The notes: generated by a model not told the origin, from the sequence alone. A stretch of DNA of 64,000 bases from JAVXCQ01 sp036659415 (GCA_036659415.1 JAVXCQ010000003.1:1-64000), one strand, 5' to 3'; positions 50,459 to 59,634 are shown, counted from the stretch's first letter. Translations and numbers: made by a program.

Positions 50459-50718
50459 AGCTTTACCCAAAAAGAATGGGACAACTTTAGTCCCTCATAG
50501 TACAAAAAATGAAAATGTTTGCTAAAAATGCTACTTATCGGTTCTTTTTTGAGAAGCTTTGTGATAAAATACAAATGTATGTTTATGTTTAATAGTAGTA
50601 GCAATGTTCTTTTTCAGACAGAGTAAATATTAGTGCCAGGGAAGACCAGCGAGGTTTGGCTTGTGTCTGCGGGCAGTAGGTAACTTTGTGAGGATAAATT
50701 AATTAAGGATGTGAAGGA
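50459..50718. other. Intergenic region, no recognised feature
   Basis: About 260 bases between the gyrA terminator and the GlpA-like gene. TGTGATAAAAT at 50560-50570 looks like an extended -10, without a good -35. I see no RNA motif. Confidence 0.4.
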
Positions 50719-52185
50719 ATGAATTTTGTAAGAGAAGCAGATGTGGTCGTCATTGGTGGCGGCATTGTCGGTACTGCAATTTTACGGGAATTGTCCAAGT
50801 ATAAGCTAAAAAGTGTGTTAGTAGAAAAAGAACCGGATGTGGCTATGGGTACCACCAAGTCCAATAGTGCTATTTTGCACGCAGGTTTTGATGCTCCTAA
50901 CGGTAGTTTAAAAGCCAGTACCAATGTGCGTGGCAATCAAATTTATCACGAGCTGGAAGATCAGCTGGATTTAGATATTCAATGGACTGGTTCCTTGGTA
51001 GTGGCAACTAGCGCAGAAGAAATGGCGACGCTACAAGAACTTTTAGAGCGTGGTCATGCCAATGGAGTCAGAGGGCTGGAGCTTCTTACTGCTTCTGAGG
51101 TTCAAGCTAAAGAACCTAATTTGACTGATAAAGTGGCAGGAGCTTTGTGGGCTCCTACTGCCGGTGTTTGCTGGCCTTTTGGTTTGGCGGTAGCATTTGC
51201 GCAATGCGCTTTGCAAAATCAGGCGGAGCTTTTAACTAACTGTTGTGTCACCGGTTTACAATTGACGGACGGTGCTATTAGTGGTGTAGAAACTTCTCAA
51301 GGATTAATTAAGACCAAATATGTGATTAATGCTGCCGGTGTTTATGCTGATGCTATTGCTCGCTTGGCTGGTGATACTAGTTTTACCATTCAGCCGCGCA
51401 AGGGTGAATATATTTTATTTGATAAAACTGTGGCACCGTCGATGGTCAGCGGCGTAGTATTTCCCACACCGTCAACTACTTCCAAAGGCATTTTGATTTG
51501 TACCACGACTCATGGGAATACTTTTATTGGGCCTAATGCTCAGGATATAGCTGATAAAGCCGACACGGCAGTAACTGCTTTAGGTATGGAGGAGATTATG
51601 AATTCTGCTCGGAAACTTTTGCCCACGTTACCGCTAGGTGCTGTGATTACAGAATTTAGTGGTCTTCGGGCTGTGAGTAATACTGGGGACTTTATTATTG
51701 AGGCCTCTACGGTACCGGGACTAATTCATGCAGCTGGGATGCAATCCCCTGGTTTGACGGCAGCACCGGCAGTAGCGGAAAAAATTATGGCCATGTTGCG
51801 TGAGCAAGAACCGACCATGGCACTCAAAAATAACTTTAAAGCAGTTTTGCCTAAAAAAGCAGTTTTTCATAAAATGACCAGGAAGCAACAAGCCGAGCTT
51901 ATTGCTACTGATGAACTGTACGGACGGGTTATTTGCAGGTGTGAACTAATTACCGAAGCTGAAATTATTGCAGCTATTAAAGCTCCTTGTGGAGCCTGCA
52001 CGGTGGACGGCGTGAAACGTAGAACCAGAGCGGGCATGGGGCGTTGCCAGGGGGGCTTTTGTGGGCCGCGGGTAACTCAGATTTTAGCGCGGGAATTAGG
52101 GATTTCTGTGCCGGAAGTGCTTAAAGAACGAGCAGATTCCCACCTTTTTTATGAAAAAAACCCTGCTGATGGGGAGGATGCTTAA
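50719..52185 (+). CDS. GlpA-like FAD-dependent glycerol-3-phosphate dehydrogenase
   Basis: A 488-residue protein: N-terminal FAD loop V-I-G-G-G-I-V-G-T-A, DAO-type oxidoreductase domain, and a C-terminal BFD-like [2Fe-2S] domain with C-R-C...C-G-A-C...C-Q-G-G-F-C-G-P. This architecture with the next two genes is the three-part glycerol-3-phosphate dehydrogenase unit of anaerobic Firmicutes. Related proteins act on other 2-hydroxy acids, so the substrate is likely but not certain. AAGGA at 50704 serves the ATG. Confidence 0.85.
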   Translation: MNFVREADVVVIGGGIVGTAILRELSKYKLKSVLVEKEPDVAMGTTKSNSAILHAGFDAPNGSLKASTNVRGNQIYHELEDQLDLDIQWTGSLVVATSAEEMATLQELLERGHANGVRGLELLTASEVQAKEPNLTDKVAGALWAPTAGVCWPFGLAVAFAQCALQNQAELLTNCCVTGLQLTDGAISGVETSQGLIKTKYVINAAGVYADAIARLAGDTSFTIQPRKGEYILFDKTVAPSMVSGVVFPTPSTTSKGILICTTTHGNTFIGPNAQDIADKADTAVTALGMEEIMNSARKLLPTLPLGAVITEFSGLRAVSNTGDFIIEASTVPGLIHAAGMQSPGLTAAPAVAEKIMAMLREQEPTMALKNNFKAVLPKKAVFHKMTRKQQAELIATDELYGRVICRCELITEAEIIAAIKAPCGACTVDGVKRRTRAGMGRCQGGFCGPRVTQILARELGISVPEVLKERADSHLFYEKNPADGEDA

Positions 52186-52186
52186 G

Positions 52187-53455
52187 ATGAAAACTTTGAA
52201 CTATGAGCTGGTAATTGTAGGCGGCGGACCGGCAGGATTATCAGCTGCGTATAGTGCCTGGAAAAATGGCGCGAAGAAGATTTTGGTTTTAGAACGCGAC
52301 CGTGAACTAGGCGGTATTTTGCAACAATGTATTCATAATGGTTTTGGGTTACACCATTTTAAAGAAGAATTAACTGGTCCCGGCTATGCTGATCGCTGTA
52401 TTGAGTTGATTAAAGATAAACCAGAAATTGAAGTACTGGTGGATACCATGGTGCTAGAAGTGACGGCGGAGAAAAAAGTCTATGCCGTTAACCCTAAGCA
52501 AGGTATGCTGGAAATTACTGGCGGGGCTATTATCATGACCATGGGGTGCCGGGAACGCACCAGAGGCGCTATTCGTATTGCCGGTGAACGTCCGGCTGGC
52601 GTATTTACGGCCGGTGCTGCTCAGCGCATGGTCAATATGGAAGGCTATTTACCGGGGCATAAAATTGTTATTCTCGGCAGTGGCGATATTGGACTAATTA
52701 TGGCTCGCCGCATGAGTTTAGAAGGTTGTCAGGTACAGGCCGTGCTAGAAATCTGTCCTTTTTCCAACGGTTTAACACGCAACATTGTGCAATGTTTGCA
52801 CGACTATAATATACCCCTGCATTTGTCCCATACTATCGTTAAAATTCACGGTCGTGATCGGGTGACCGGGGTTACAGTAGCTCAGGTAGATGCTAAAATG
52901 CAACCCATTGCTGGTACCGAATTTGATATTCCCTGCGATACTTTACTCTTATCGGTGGGTCTTATTCCAGAGAATGAATTATCCAGGAGCCTACAGCTGG
53001 TAATGCACCCGCTTACAGGGGGACCTGTGGTGGATCAAAGACGTGCCACCAGTCTGCCTGGTATTTATGCGGCCGGTAATGTGGTACACGTGCATGATTT
53101 GGTCGATTTTGTTTCTGAAGAAGCAGAAATAGCCGGTAAATTTGCGGCTTTAGCAGTGCAAGGTAAGACGACTGTGGCGTTCAAAAACGTTGTAGTCAAG
53201 GGAGAAAATGGTGTGCGTACTTGTGTGCCGCAACGTTTGTCCTTGCCCGAGGACGGCGAAGACGTGAAGCTCTTTATGCGGGTAGGCGCACCGGAGCGTA
53301 AAGTAAAACTGGAAGTGACAAGTGGGGAAACCTTAATTTTGTCCAAAATGTTGCCAGTAGCTAAGCCTAGTGAAATGATTGCTGTTGTTATTCCGGCAGC
53401 AAAAACACGCTTAATTACTGAAGAATTAGTAGTATCTTTGAATCGAGGTGTCTAA
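52187..53455 (+). CDS. FAD/NAD(P)-binding oxidoreductase partner
   Basis: A 422-residue disulfide-reductase-like flavoprotein with an FAD loop V-G-G-G-P-A-G-L-S-A near residue 10 and an NAD loop I-L-G-S-G-D-I-G-L-I-M near residue 163, plus G-I-Y-A-A-G-N-V. In this gene trio it should pass electrons from the GlpA-like subunit to NAD or another carrier. ATG 52187 follows GGAGG at ten bases and starts one base after the preceding stop. Confidence 0.85.
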   Translation: MKTLNYELVIVGGGPAGLSAAYSAWKNGAKKILVLERDRELGGILQQCIHNGFGLHHFKEELTGPGYADRCIELIKDKPEIEVLVDTMVLEVTAEKKVYAVNPKQGMLEITGGAIIMTMGCRERTRGAIRIAGERPAGVFTAGAAQRMVNMEGYLPGHKIVILGSGDIGLIMARRMSLEGCQVQAVLEICPFSNGLTRNIVQCLHDYNIPLHLSHTIVKIHGRDRVTGVTVAQVDAKMQPIAGTEFDIPCDTLLLSVGLIPENELSRSLQLVMHPLTGGPVVDQRRATSLPGIYAAGNVVHVHDLVDFVSEEAEIAGKFAALAVQGKTTVAFKNVVVKGENGVRTCVPQRLSLPEDGEDVKLFMRVGAPERKVKLEVTSGETLILSKMLPVAKPSEMIAVVIPAAKTRLITEELVVSLNRGV

Positions 53456-53457
53456 GA

Positions 53458-53829
53458 ATGGCAGTAGAAACTCGCATCATGAATTGCATAACCTGCCCTA
53501 TGGGCTGTGAAATGACTGTAACTTTGACCGACGGTAGGGTAACAGCGGTGCAAGGTAATAGTTGCCCCAGAGGGAAAAAGTATGCGGAAAATGAAATTAC
53601 GGCACCACAAAGGATGTTAACTACCAGTGTGCGGATTACCGGTGGGCTGTTGCCACTACTTCCCGTAGTTTCCCGGCAGGCTTTGCCTAAAGGGCAAATC
53701 CTAGCTTGCGCCAAAGCCTTGCGTCAAATTACGGTGTCCGCCCCGGTAGAGGCAGGACAAGTTATTTGCCAGAATATTTTGGGCTTGGGTGTGGATATTG
53801 TAGCTTCGAGGGCTATGGTTAGGCTGTAA
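53458..53829 (+). CDS. DUF1667 protein
   Basis: A 123-residue protein with conserved cysteines C-I-T-C-P-M-G-C near the N-terminus and G-N-S-C-P-R-G further on, a likely iron-sulfur or metal site resembling the start of molybdopterin oxidoreductases. DUF1667 proteins are regularly the third member of the glycerol-3-phosphate dehydrogenase trio. It starts two bases after the preceding gene. Confidence 0.87.
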   Translation: MAVETRIMNCITCPMGCEMTVTLTDGRVTAVQGNSCPRGKKYAENEITAPQRMLTTSVRITGGLLPLLPVVSRQALPKGQILACAKALRQITVSAPVEAGQVICQNILGLGVDIVASRAMVRL

Positions 53830-53863
53830 GCTAGCCACTGTTGTTCGGCAGAATTTAAATTGC

Positions 53864-53932
53864 AAAGGCATTGTGTTTAGTGGAAGTAGTCACCGCAACT
53901 GGTGACGAGCTACTAAGCCAATGCCTTTTTTT
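53864..53932 (+). terminator. Terminator after the glycerol-3-phosphate dehydrogenase unit
   Basis: AAAGGCATTG pairs with CAATGCCTTT around an inner AGTAGTCACC/GGTGACGAGCTACT helix, followed by T7. Confidence 0.88.
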
Positions 53933-54007
53933 GCTGGGGTGCAGTATAATAAAAACAATAAGCCTGCCAGCGGGGCGGTAAAGTACAAGCTTGAGGAGAA
54001 AAGTGCG

Positions 54008-54910
54008 ATGAATAAAGAAAAAACTTATCACCGTGGTATTTGGTTAGGTCTGGGTGCTTATGGTGCGTGGGGCGTCTTGCCCCTATATTGGAAAAGCTTG
54101 GGGACAGTTCCAGCTTTAGAAATTTTGGCCAATCGGGTGTTTTGGTCCTTAGTTTTTATGTTGCTGTTATTAATGAGCCAGAAGAAATTAGGCAGTGCTT
54201 ATCAAGAAACCAGAGCGATTTTTCGTAACCGGCGGCAAGCGCTTACCCTCCTAGGGGGAAGCTTAACCATTACAGTCAATTGGGGACTCTATATTTGGGC
54301 AGTGAATGCAGGACACATTATTGAAACCAGTATGGGTTATTATATTAATCCTTTAGTTAGTGTGCTGTTAGGAGTTTTTTGTTTAGGTGAAAAGCTGGAT
54401 CGCTGGACCCAAGCGTCTGTTCTCTTGGCCGCTGCTGGGGTGGGGCTACTGCTGGTGCAAGTAGGTGTTTTTCCGTGGACTTCCGTAGGTTTAGCGCTGT
54501 CTTTTGGGCTTTATGGCCTGATAAAAAAAACGCTAGTGGTGACTACGACCACAGGAATTTTACTAGAAACTTTGATGATTACACCGATTGCCTTGATCTA
54601 CTTATATACTAGCGCCGACTACGCATTGTGGGGTGGGCAACAAGGTGGGCTAGTTACGTCGTTGTTACTGATGGGTGCAGGTGTGGTTACCGCCCTGCCT
54701 TTACTTTTATTTACGGCCGGTGCTAAGTTACTGCCTTTGTCGGTGCTGGGTTTTTTGCAATATGTTTCACCAACGTTAACTTTACTTTTGGGAATTTTCG
54801 TTTATAAGGAAACGTTTACGCACCAACATTTACTGTCTTTTGGCTGTATTTGGGCGGCGCTGGCAGTTTTTAGCGTGGGACAACTGCGCAAAAGCACCCT
54901 TGCTTCTTAG
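54008..54910 (+). CDS. RarD-type DMT family transporter
   Basis: A 300-residue protein with ten predicted helices. The N-terminal G-L-G-A-Y-G-A-W-G-V-L-P-L-Y-W-K and N-W-G-L-Y-I-W-A-V-N-A-G-H-I-I-E-T-S-M-G-Y-Y-I-N-P segments are the RarD signature. Members include the chloramphenicol-sensitivity protein RarD; substrates are poorly known. The ATG at 54008 follows GAGGAG; reading from 53921 begins inside the terminator. Confidence 0.88.
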   Translation: MNKEKTYHRGIWLGLGAYGAWGVLPLYWKSLGTVPALEILANRVFWSLVFMLLLLMSQKKLGSAYQETRAIFRNRRQALTLLGGSLTITVNWGLYIWAVNAGHIIETSMGYYINPLVSVLLGVFCLGEKLDRWTQASVLLAAAGVGLLLVQVGVFPWTSVGLALSFGLYGLIKKTLVVTTTTGILLETLMITPIALIYLYTSADYALWGGQQGGLVTSLLLMGAGVVTALPLLLFTAGAKLLPLSVLGFLQYVSPTLTLLLGIFVYKETFTHQHLLSFGCIWAALAVFSVGQLRKSTLAS

Positions 54911-54978
54911 CTTTGCCTGTAACTAGATATTGTGGTTGTTGTAAGCTAGGTATAATGTTAACAGAGTTACCAACAAGG

Positions 54979-55122
54979 TGTAGATAACTTTGGGATAAAA
55001 ATCGTCAATCTTGTAAAACGCCAGTAATAAGTGAAAAAATACGGAAATAGTAGGAGGTACTAGTATTTTGTCCACAGTTATCCACAAAAAATCGTGTATA
55101 ACTCACTAATAACTGTGGATAA
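54979..55122. other. Remote DnaA-box cluster
   Basis: Intergenic cluster with TGTAGATAA (54979-54987, one mismatch), TTGTCCACA (55068-55076, one mismatch), TTATCCACA (55078-55086, perfect) and TGTGGATAA (55114-55122, perfect). The first two forward boxes at 55068-55086 are one base apart. It is about 16 kb from oriC, between rarD and the UxaE-like gene. It could titrate DnaA, regulate the downstream gene or take part in initiation control. The rest of 54911-55217 is AT-rich without an ORF. Confidence 0.7.
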
Positions 55123-55217
55123 GAGTTTTGGAGAATTAATTTAGAAATACAAGATATTGTGTTAGCCGGTTTAAAAAAGAGATTGGGGCATTTTTTGCGC
55201 TCGTTGGGTAAATTTTC

Positions 55218-55246
55218 TTGCCTTAAGTGCTAATTTTGGTGATAAT
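55218..55246 (+). promoter_or_regulatory. Promoter of the UxaE-like gene
   Basis: TTGCCT at 55218-55223, 17-base spacer, GATAAT at 55241-55246, about 60 bases before the start codon. Confidence 0.6.
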
Positions 55247-55308
55247 ATAAGAGTGTTGTGTGGCAGGGATTGTTTTTAAAACTATAAAGCATGGGGGTTG
55301 GGGCAAAG

Positions 55309-56682
55309 ATGGCAATTAAACAATTAACGGCAATAAAATTAATGGAAAAAATCAGTGCCGGTCATATAATACTGGCGTCCTTAAGTGAAATTACCGGTGG
55401 GTGGCTAGCGCTAGCAACAACGGCAGCCGGTAAAACTTTACTGTGCGTAAGTAATAAGGAGTGCCCCGCTGGGGCTTTATGGAAAGCGGAGCGTGTGGTA
55501 GAGGAAGACGGTTTACAAATCGCAGTTTTGGCTTTAACACCAAATAATGCGGCAGTGGTCAGACGTTTTGTGAAGTGGACGGCGCCCAGTGCTTGCGGTG
55601 CTAAAGGTTTGAGCTTGGGTTTTAGTGATTGGTTGGGGCTCGCCGGTACTAGTGTGGCCACGCTCTTCGCTAATAAACAAATTAAACCGGTGCTAGTGGA
55701 ATATACAACGGCTGATAGTCAGCTGGTTGGTCGCAACTTTTTAGAAGCAGTGGATGCCGCAACGTGGGGCGTCTTAGAAGCAGGGTATAAAGAGGGCTAT
55801 GGAGCTAACGCTGCAGGGCTTACTTCCGAGGAAGAAATTGTGAAAGGCCTCTTATATGGGTATAGTATGATTGGCTATGATTCTTCCCATAAAATTAATT
55901 TGGAAATAGCAACGCTCAGTGATTTAGCCGTGGAAACCAGATATTTGGCGTTACCGGAAGAATTTAGAACAGCGATTTATGATTCATATCTGAAAGCACC
56001 TACTGTTGTGGGCTCGGAAACCTTGCACTATACCCAAGAAAATATTAGTCGTATTGTTTTAGAATATGGTGAAGCCATTATGCATACGCAATTTATTTAT
56101 AATTCTTATTTGAAAAATACGCCGTGGGATATTGATTTTGAATTATTGGTAGCTAAACCAGGCTGTTTGTTAACGCCGGAAGAACATTATTTTATTGGCC
56201 ACGAGTTAACGCGTAATGGAATTAAGTTGACCGCTATGGCTCTTAACATGGCGGCGAGTAAAGAACCTTTAGCACAGCTTAAAGTGCACAGTGCTATTGC
56301 CGAAGCTTGTAATTATCGTTTAAGTCTAATGCAGGCGGAGGTCTTGGCAGCGGATTTGGGTCCGGTAGTTAAAAACATAAAAGGTCGAGGCTATCTCAAA
56401 ATGGGCAGTGTTTTGTGGTTAGCGGCTTTAGCCTGTATTGCCCAAGTAGCCCCACAATTATGGCAGCAAATAGCCCAAGTCGCAGAGCTGGAACCGGTAG
56501 AAGCAACTGCTTTGACGCCACTGACTCCAGAGGGCCGTGCTTATGCCGCAGTTTATGGACGGGTTTTGGCGCCGGAGCAACAAGAGCTGAAAGCACAAAT
56601 TAGTACCGTGCTATTGGAGCAGGAGCAACTTTATCAAGAAAATATTGCGAAAACAGTAAAGAATTATTTAAAAAACGTATAA
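55309..56682 (+). CDS. Divergent tagaturonate epimerase-like protein
   Basis: A 457-residue soluble protein. The stretch D-A-A-T-W-G-V...G-Y-K-E-G-Y-G-A at about residues 145-165, with L-G-F-S-D-W-L-G-L-A before it, recalls UxaE (tagaturonate/fructuronate epimerase), a large TIM-barrel metal enzyme. The later parts, where I would expect conserved metal-binding His, Asp and Glu, read A-K-P-G-C-L-L-T and S-L-M-Q-A-E-V-L-A and look non-catalytic. Family membership is from memory of the pattern and is moderate. No other uronate gene is near. Start chosen at ATG 55309; ATG 55291 is possible. An AT-rich hairpin follows at 56689-56716. Confidence 0.5.
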   Translation: MAIKQLTAIKLMEKISAGHIILASLSEITGGWLALATTAAGKTLLCVSNKECPAGALWKAERVVEEDGLQIAVLALTPNNAAVVRRFVKWTAPSACGAKGLSLGFSDWLGLAGTSVATLFANKQIKPVLVEYTTADSQLVGRNFLEAVDAATWGVLEAGYKEGYGANAAGLTSEEEIVKGLLYGYSMIGYDSSHKINLEIATLSDLAVETRYLALPEEFRTAIYDSYLKAPTVVGSETLHYTQENISRIVLEYGEAIMHTQFIYNSYLKNTPWDIDFELLVAKPGCLLTPEEHYFIGHELTRNGIKLTAMALNMAASKEPLAQLKVHSAIAEACNYRLSLMQAEVLAADLGPVVKNIKGRGYLKMGSVLWLAALACIAQVAPQLWQQIAQVAELEPVEATALTPLTPEGRAYAAVYGRVLAPEQQELKAQISTVLLEQEQLYQENIAKTVKNYLKNV

Positions 56683-56730
56683 ATTCGCATTTTATGTTAA
56701 CTAATTAACATAAAATCATGGACAAAATCA

Positions 56731-56759
56731 TTGACAAGTCTGCTGATAAAGAGGATAAT
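56731..56759 (+). promoter_or_regulatory. Promoter of the ilv T-box operon
   Basis: Perfect TTGACA at 56731-56736, 17-base spacer, GATAAT at 56754-56759. Confidence 0.8.
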
Positions 56760-56784
56760 AGCATTAATTTAAAATTGCAAGTCA

Positions 56785-57044
56785 AAAGTGATGATTGGGA
56801 AGAAATACAGGTAGCAAACAAACAGAGAGCCGATGGTTGGTGGAAATCGGCAGCTTGCCCTCGTAGAGTAAATCACCCATGAACTCATCAGCGAAAGGTG
56901 CGCCTAGTAGCATGATGCGTAACGAGTGCGTTATACTCGAGCCGATTGATGGATCGGTGCTAATGAAGCAATAAATTAGGGTGGTACCGCGATAGTGTTA
57001 GAACTTTCGCCCCTACAGGTTAATTAACCTGTAGGGGCTTTTTT
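56785..57044 (+). ncRNA. T-box riboswitch, leucine-specific
   Basis: Conserved T-box AGGGTGGTACCGCGA at 56978-56992, followed by a terminator with a 30-base palindromic stem (57009-57038) and T6. Stem I has AGAGAG near 56824 and the specifier-loop sequence GAA-CTC-A at 56881-56887; CTC (56884-56886) reads tRNA-Leu. Leucine starvation should therefore raise expression of acetolactate synthase, as for ilv-leu T-boxes in Bacillus. Confidence 0.9.
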
Positions 57045-57105
57045 GTTTGTCGAAGTAAAAATATTACGACGTCAGCTAGTAACATAAAAAGAGGAGGGCT
57101 TAGTC

Positions 57106-57354
57106 ATGGGAGAAAGATTAGTTTTGCGAGCTAAAAATGAGGATACTTTGTTGCCGCGGGTTTTGCGGGTATTAGCCCAACGGGGATTAAAGGTGGCAGG
57201 TTTGTGTTTGGAGGTGGTGAATCAGGGGCAAGAAATCAAGCTGAGTATTGTTTTGTCTAATACCGGTGCAGCCCAAGCAGTCAAATTGTTAGAAAAGCAG
57301 GTAGCGGTACTGACCGTGGCCTTACACGAAGAGGTTCTGGAGCAAAGTGCTTAG
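57106..57354 (+). CDS. ACT-domain acetolactate synthase small subunit
   Basis: An 82-residue protein consisting of one ACT domain, the size of enterobacterial IlvM rather than the two-domain IlvN. It precedes ilvB under the Leu T-box, so it is the likely regulatory subunit. One ACT domain may give weak or altered valine feedback. AGGAGGG precedes the ATG. Confidence 0.75.
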   Translation: MGERLVLRAKNEDTLLPRVLRVLAQRGLKVAGLCLEVVNQGQEIKLSIVLSNTGAAQAVKLLEKQVAVLTVALHEEVLEQSA

Positions 57355-57421
57355 GTTAGAAATAGAGCTAGTGGCATTATAAAAAAAGCCGGTACGGCAT
57401 TTTTGAAGGAGGAAGGTAACG

Positions 57422-59095
57422 ATGAAGCTATCGGGAGCGCAAGCCATCATCAAAGTTTTAGAAGAACAAAAGGTAACAACAATTTTTGGGTATCCCGGTG
57501 GTCAGGTGATTCCTCTGTATGATGCCTTGTATGATGCACCCTTGCAACATGTACTAACGGCACACGAGCAAGGTGCTATTCACGCTGCTGACGGCTATGC
57601 TAGGGCTACAGGGAAGACGGGGGTTTGTATTGCTACTTCCGGACCGGGAGCGACAAATATTGTAACCGGGTTAGCTACGGCCTATTTAGATTCTGTCCCA
57701 CTAGTAGCAATTACGGGGCAAGTTCAGGTTCAACATTTGGGGCGGGACTCTTTTCAGGAAATTGATATTGTGGGTGTAACTTTACCTCTGACTAAATATA
57801 ATGTACTGGTGCGGCGGGCGGAAGATTTAGTGCCAGAACTGCGTAAGGCTTTTCGACTGGCGCAGGCAGGGCGTCCGGGACCGGTGCTGGTGGATGTGCC
57901 CAGTAGTATTCAAGTGGGCGCTGTGGAATGGACGGAGCCGGAGGCAGCTGGAGCTTGTGGTCAGGTTACAGACAAAGCCTTGACAGAATTATTGGCAGCG
58001 GCGGCTGTGACTATTGCTAATGCCAGCAGGCCAGTACTGCTGGTAGGTGGTGGAGCGGTACATAGTGAAGCCGCAGCAGAAGTGCGAGCTTTTGCTCACA
58101 AAACCGGTATGCCAGTGGTCAGTACTTTGATGGGGTTGGGGGTTTTTCCCGGCTCGGACGAACAGGCTTTAGGTATGACGGGTATGCATGGGCATATTGC
58201 GGCGAATTTGGCCGTGGCGAATGCCGATGTGCTAGTGGTAGCAGGCAGTAGGTTTAGTGAACGGGTTACCGGTGACCGCACGCGATATGTGGGCAAAAAA
58301 ACTATTATTCAACTGGATATTGACCCCTCGGAAGTGGATAAAAACATTATGACGGCACTGCCTTTAGTGGGAGAAATCAAAGAAACGCTGGCACTTTTAA
58401 ATACTCAAGTCGGTGCCTTAGAACTTACCACTTGGTGGGATTCTATTCGGGCGTGGGACGAAACAGAAAATCAGGAGCTTAAGCAAAGTAAAAAGTTAAC
58501 GGCGCCCTGGCTCATGAACGAATTAAATAAACATTTTTTGGGCAGTGACACGGTCTATGTGACAGACGTCGGTCAAAATCAAATGTGGGCGGCCCAACAT
58601 TTGCTCATTGATGAACCGCGGCATTTTCTTACTTCCGGTGGTTGCGGCACCATGGGTTTTGGCCTACCGGCAGCAGTGGGAGCCAAGCTAGCCAGACCGG
58701 AAGCACGGGTGGTACACATTGCCGGTGATGGCGGGTTTAAAATGACTGGTATGGAACTTTACACCGCCGTACGAGAGGGACTGCCCCTTATCAGCATTAT
58801 TATTAATAATAGTTGCTTAGGCATGGTTCGCCAATGGCAGGAAGTTTTTTATGAAGAACGCTATGCGTCAACCCTTTTGGCACCGTTTGATTTTGTGGGC
58901 TTTGCCCGTTCTTGCGGTGCTCGGGGTGCGACGGTGACTACCGGCGAGGAATTTACAGCAGCGCTGGAGCTAGCTATCAAGTCAAAGCAAGCTTTTGTCC
59001 TTGAGGCTGTGGTTAACCAGGGAGATTTAGTGCTCCCCATGGTAGCACCGGGAGCAGCTTTGGACGATTTTGTGGAACCGGAGACCAAGCACTAA
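57422..59095 (+). CDS. ilvB: Acetolactate synthase large subunit
   Basis: A 557-residue ThDP enzyme that makes acetolactate or acetohydroxybutyrate, the first common step of valine, leucine and isoleucine synthesis. The catalytic glutamate is in T-A-H-E-Q-G-A near residue 47; the ThDP/Mg motif G-D-G-G-F...N-N-S lies near residues 437-463. No ilvC or ilvD follows within the window. AAGGAGG precedes the ATG. Confidence 0.95.
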   Translation: MKLSGAQAIIKVLEEQKVTTIFGYPGGQVIPLYDALYDAPLQHVLTAHEQGAIHAADGYARATGKTGVCIATSGPGATNIVTGLATAYLDSVPLVAITGQVQVQHLGRDSFQEIDIVGVTLPLTKYNVLVRRAEDLVPELRKAFRLAQAGRPGPVLVDVPSSIQVGAVEWTEPEAAGACGQVTDKALTELLAAAAVTIANASRPVLLVGGGAVHSEAAAEVRAFAHKTGMPVVSTLMGLGVFPGSDEQALGMTGMHGHIAANLAVANADVLVVAGSRFSERVTGDRTRYVGKKTIIQLDIDPSEVDKNIMTALPLVGEIKETLALLNTQVGALELTTWWDSIRAWDETENQELKQSKKLTAPWLMNELNKHFLGSDTVYVTDVGQNQMWAAQHLLIDEPRHFLTSGGCGTMGFGLPAAVGAKLARPEARVVHIAGDGGFKMTGMELYTAVREGLPLISIIINNSCLGMVRQWQEVFYEERYASTLLAPFDFVGFARSCGARGATVTTGEEFTAALELAIKSKQAFVLEAVVNQGDLVLPMVAPGAALDDFVEPETKH

Positions 59096-59139
59096 GCACA
59101 GGAGTATCGGGGCAGTGCAGGAATTATTTTTGTTCAAAG

Positions 59140-59224
59140 CGAGAAAAGCGGTGTTCAGGTGCTAACCGGCAGCAGTTGCCAGTAGTAGTACCTGCGGTCA
59201 AACACCGGTTTTCTCGTTTTTTTT
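59140..59224 (+). terminator. Terminator after ilvB
   Basis: Long stem CGAGAAAAGCGGTGTT with AACACCGGTTTTCTCG, inner CAGGT/ACCTG helix, followed by T8. Confidence 0.88.
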
Positions 59225-59242
59225 CTAAGGTGTAGGCACTAC

Positions 59243-59271
59243 TTGCATTTGTCGATACTTAATGTTATAAT
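59243..59271 (+). promoter_or_regulatory. Promoter of rpsF-ssb-rpsR
   Basis: TTGCAT at 59243-59248, 17-base spacer ending in TGT, TATAAT at 59266-59271 (extended -10). Confidence 0.8.
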
Positions 59272-59307
59272 CATAAAGCTGTATATATAACCATATATAC
59301 TTCCCCT

Positions 59308-59323
59308 GCTACCACAAGGTAGC
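59308..59323 (+). promoter_or_regulatory. Possible S6:S18 leader binding site
   Basis: GCTACC-ACAA-GGTAGC hairpin about 27 bases before the rpsF start, with unpaired CAGAGTCC after it. rpsF leaders in Firmicutes often carry a hairpin bound by the S6:S18 complex; position and size fit, the conserved core was not checked. Confidence 0.4.
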
Positions 59324-59349
59324 CAGAGTCCAAAGGAGGAGGTGATTTC

Positions 59350-59634
59350 GTGAGAGAATACGAAGTCATGTACATCGTTAAACCAGCCGAAGAAGAAGCA
59401 TTTGAAGCAGTTGTAACTAAGTTTGATGCTTTAATCGCTGACAACGGTGGCACAGTTGTTAAAACCGATCGTATGGGTAAAAGACGCTTAGCCTATGAAA
59501 TTAACGATTTTGTAGACGGTATCTATGTCCTTGTAACGTTCAACGCAGAACCAAAAGCTGTAAAAGAACTTGACCGCGTTATGAAGATTACCGATGAAAT
59601 TCTGCGCCACATGATTATTAGAAAAGGCGAATAA
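59350..59634 (+). CDS. rpsF: Ribosomal protein bS6
   Basis: A 94-residue protein with the S6 pattern (R-E-Y-E-V-M-Y-I-V, G-K-R-R-L-A-Y-E-I). Start is GTG at 59350 after GGAGGAGG. First gene of rpsF-ssb-rpsR. Confidence 0.97.
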   Translation: MREYEVMYIVKPAEEEAFEAVVTKFDALIADNGGTVVKTDRMGKRRLAYEINDFVDGIYVLVTFNAEPKAVKELDRVMKITDEILRHMIIRKGE

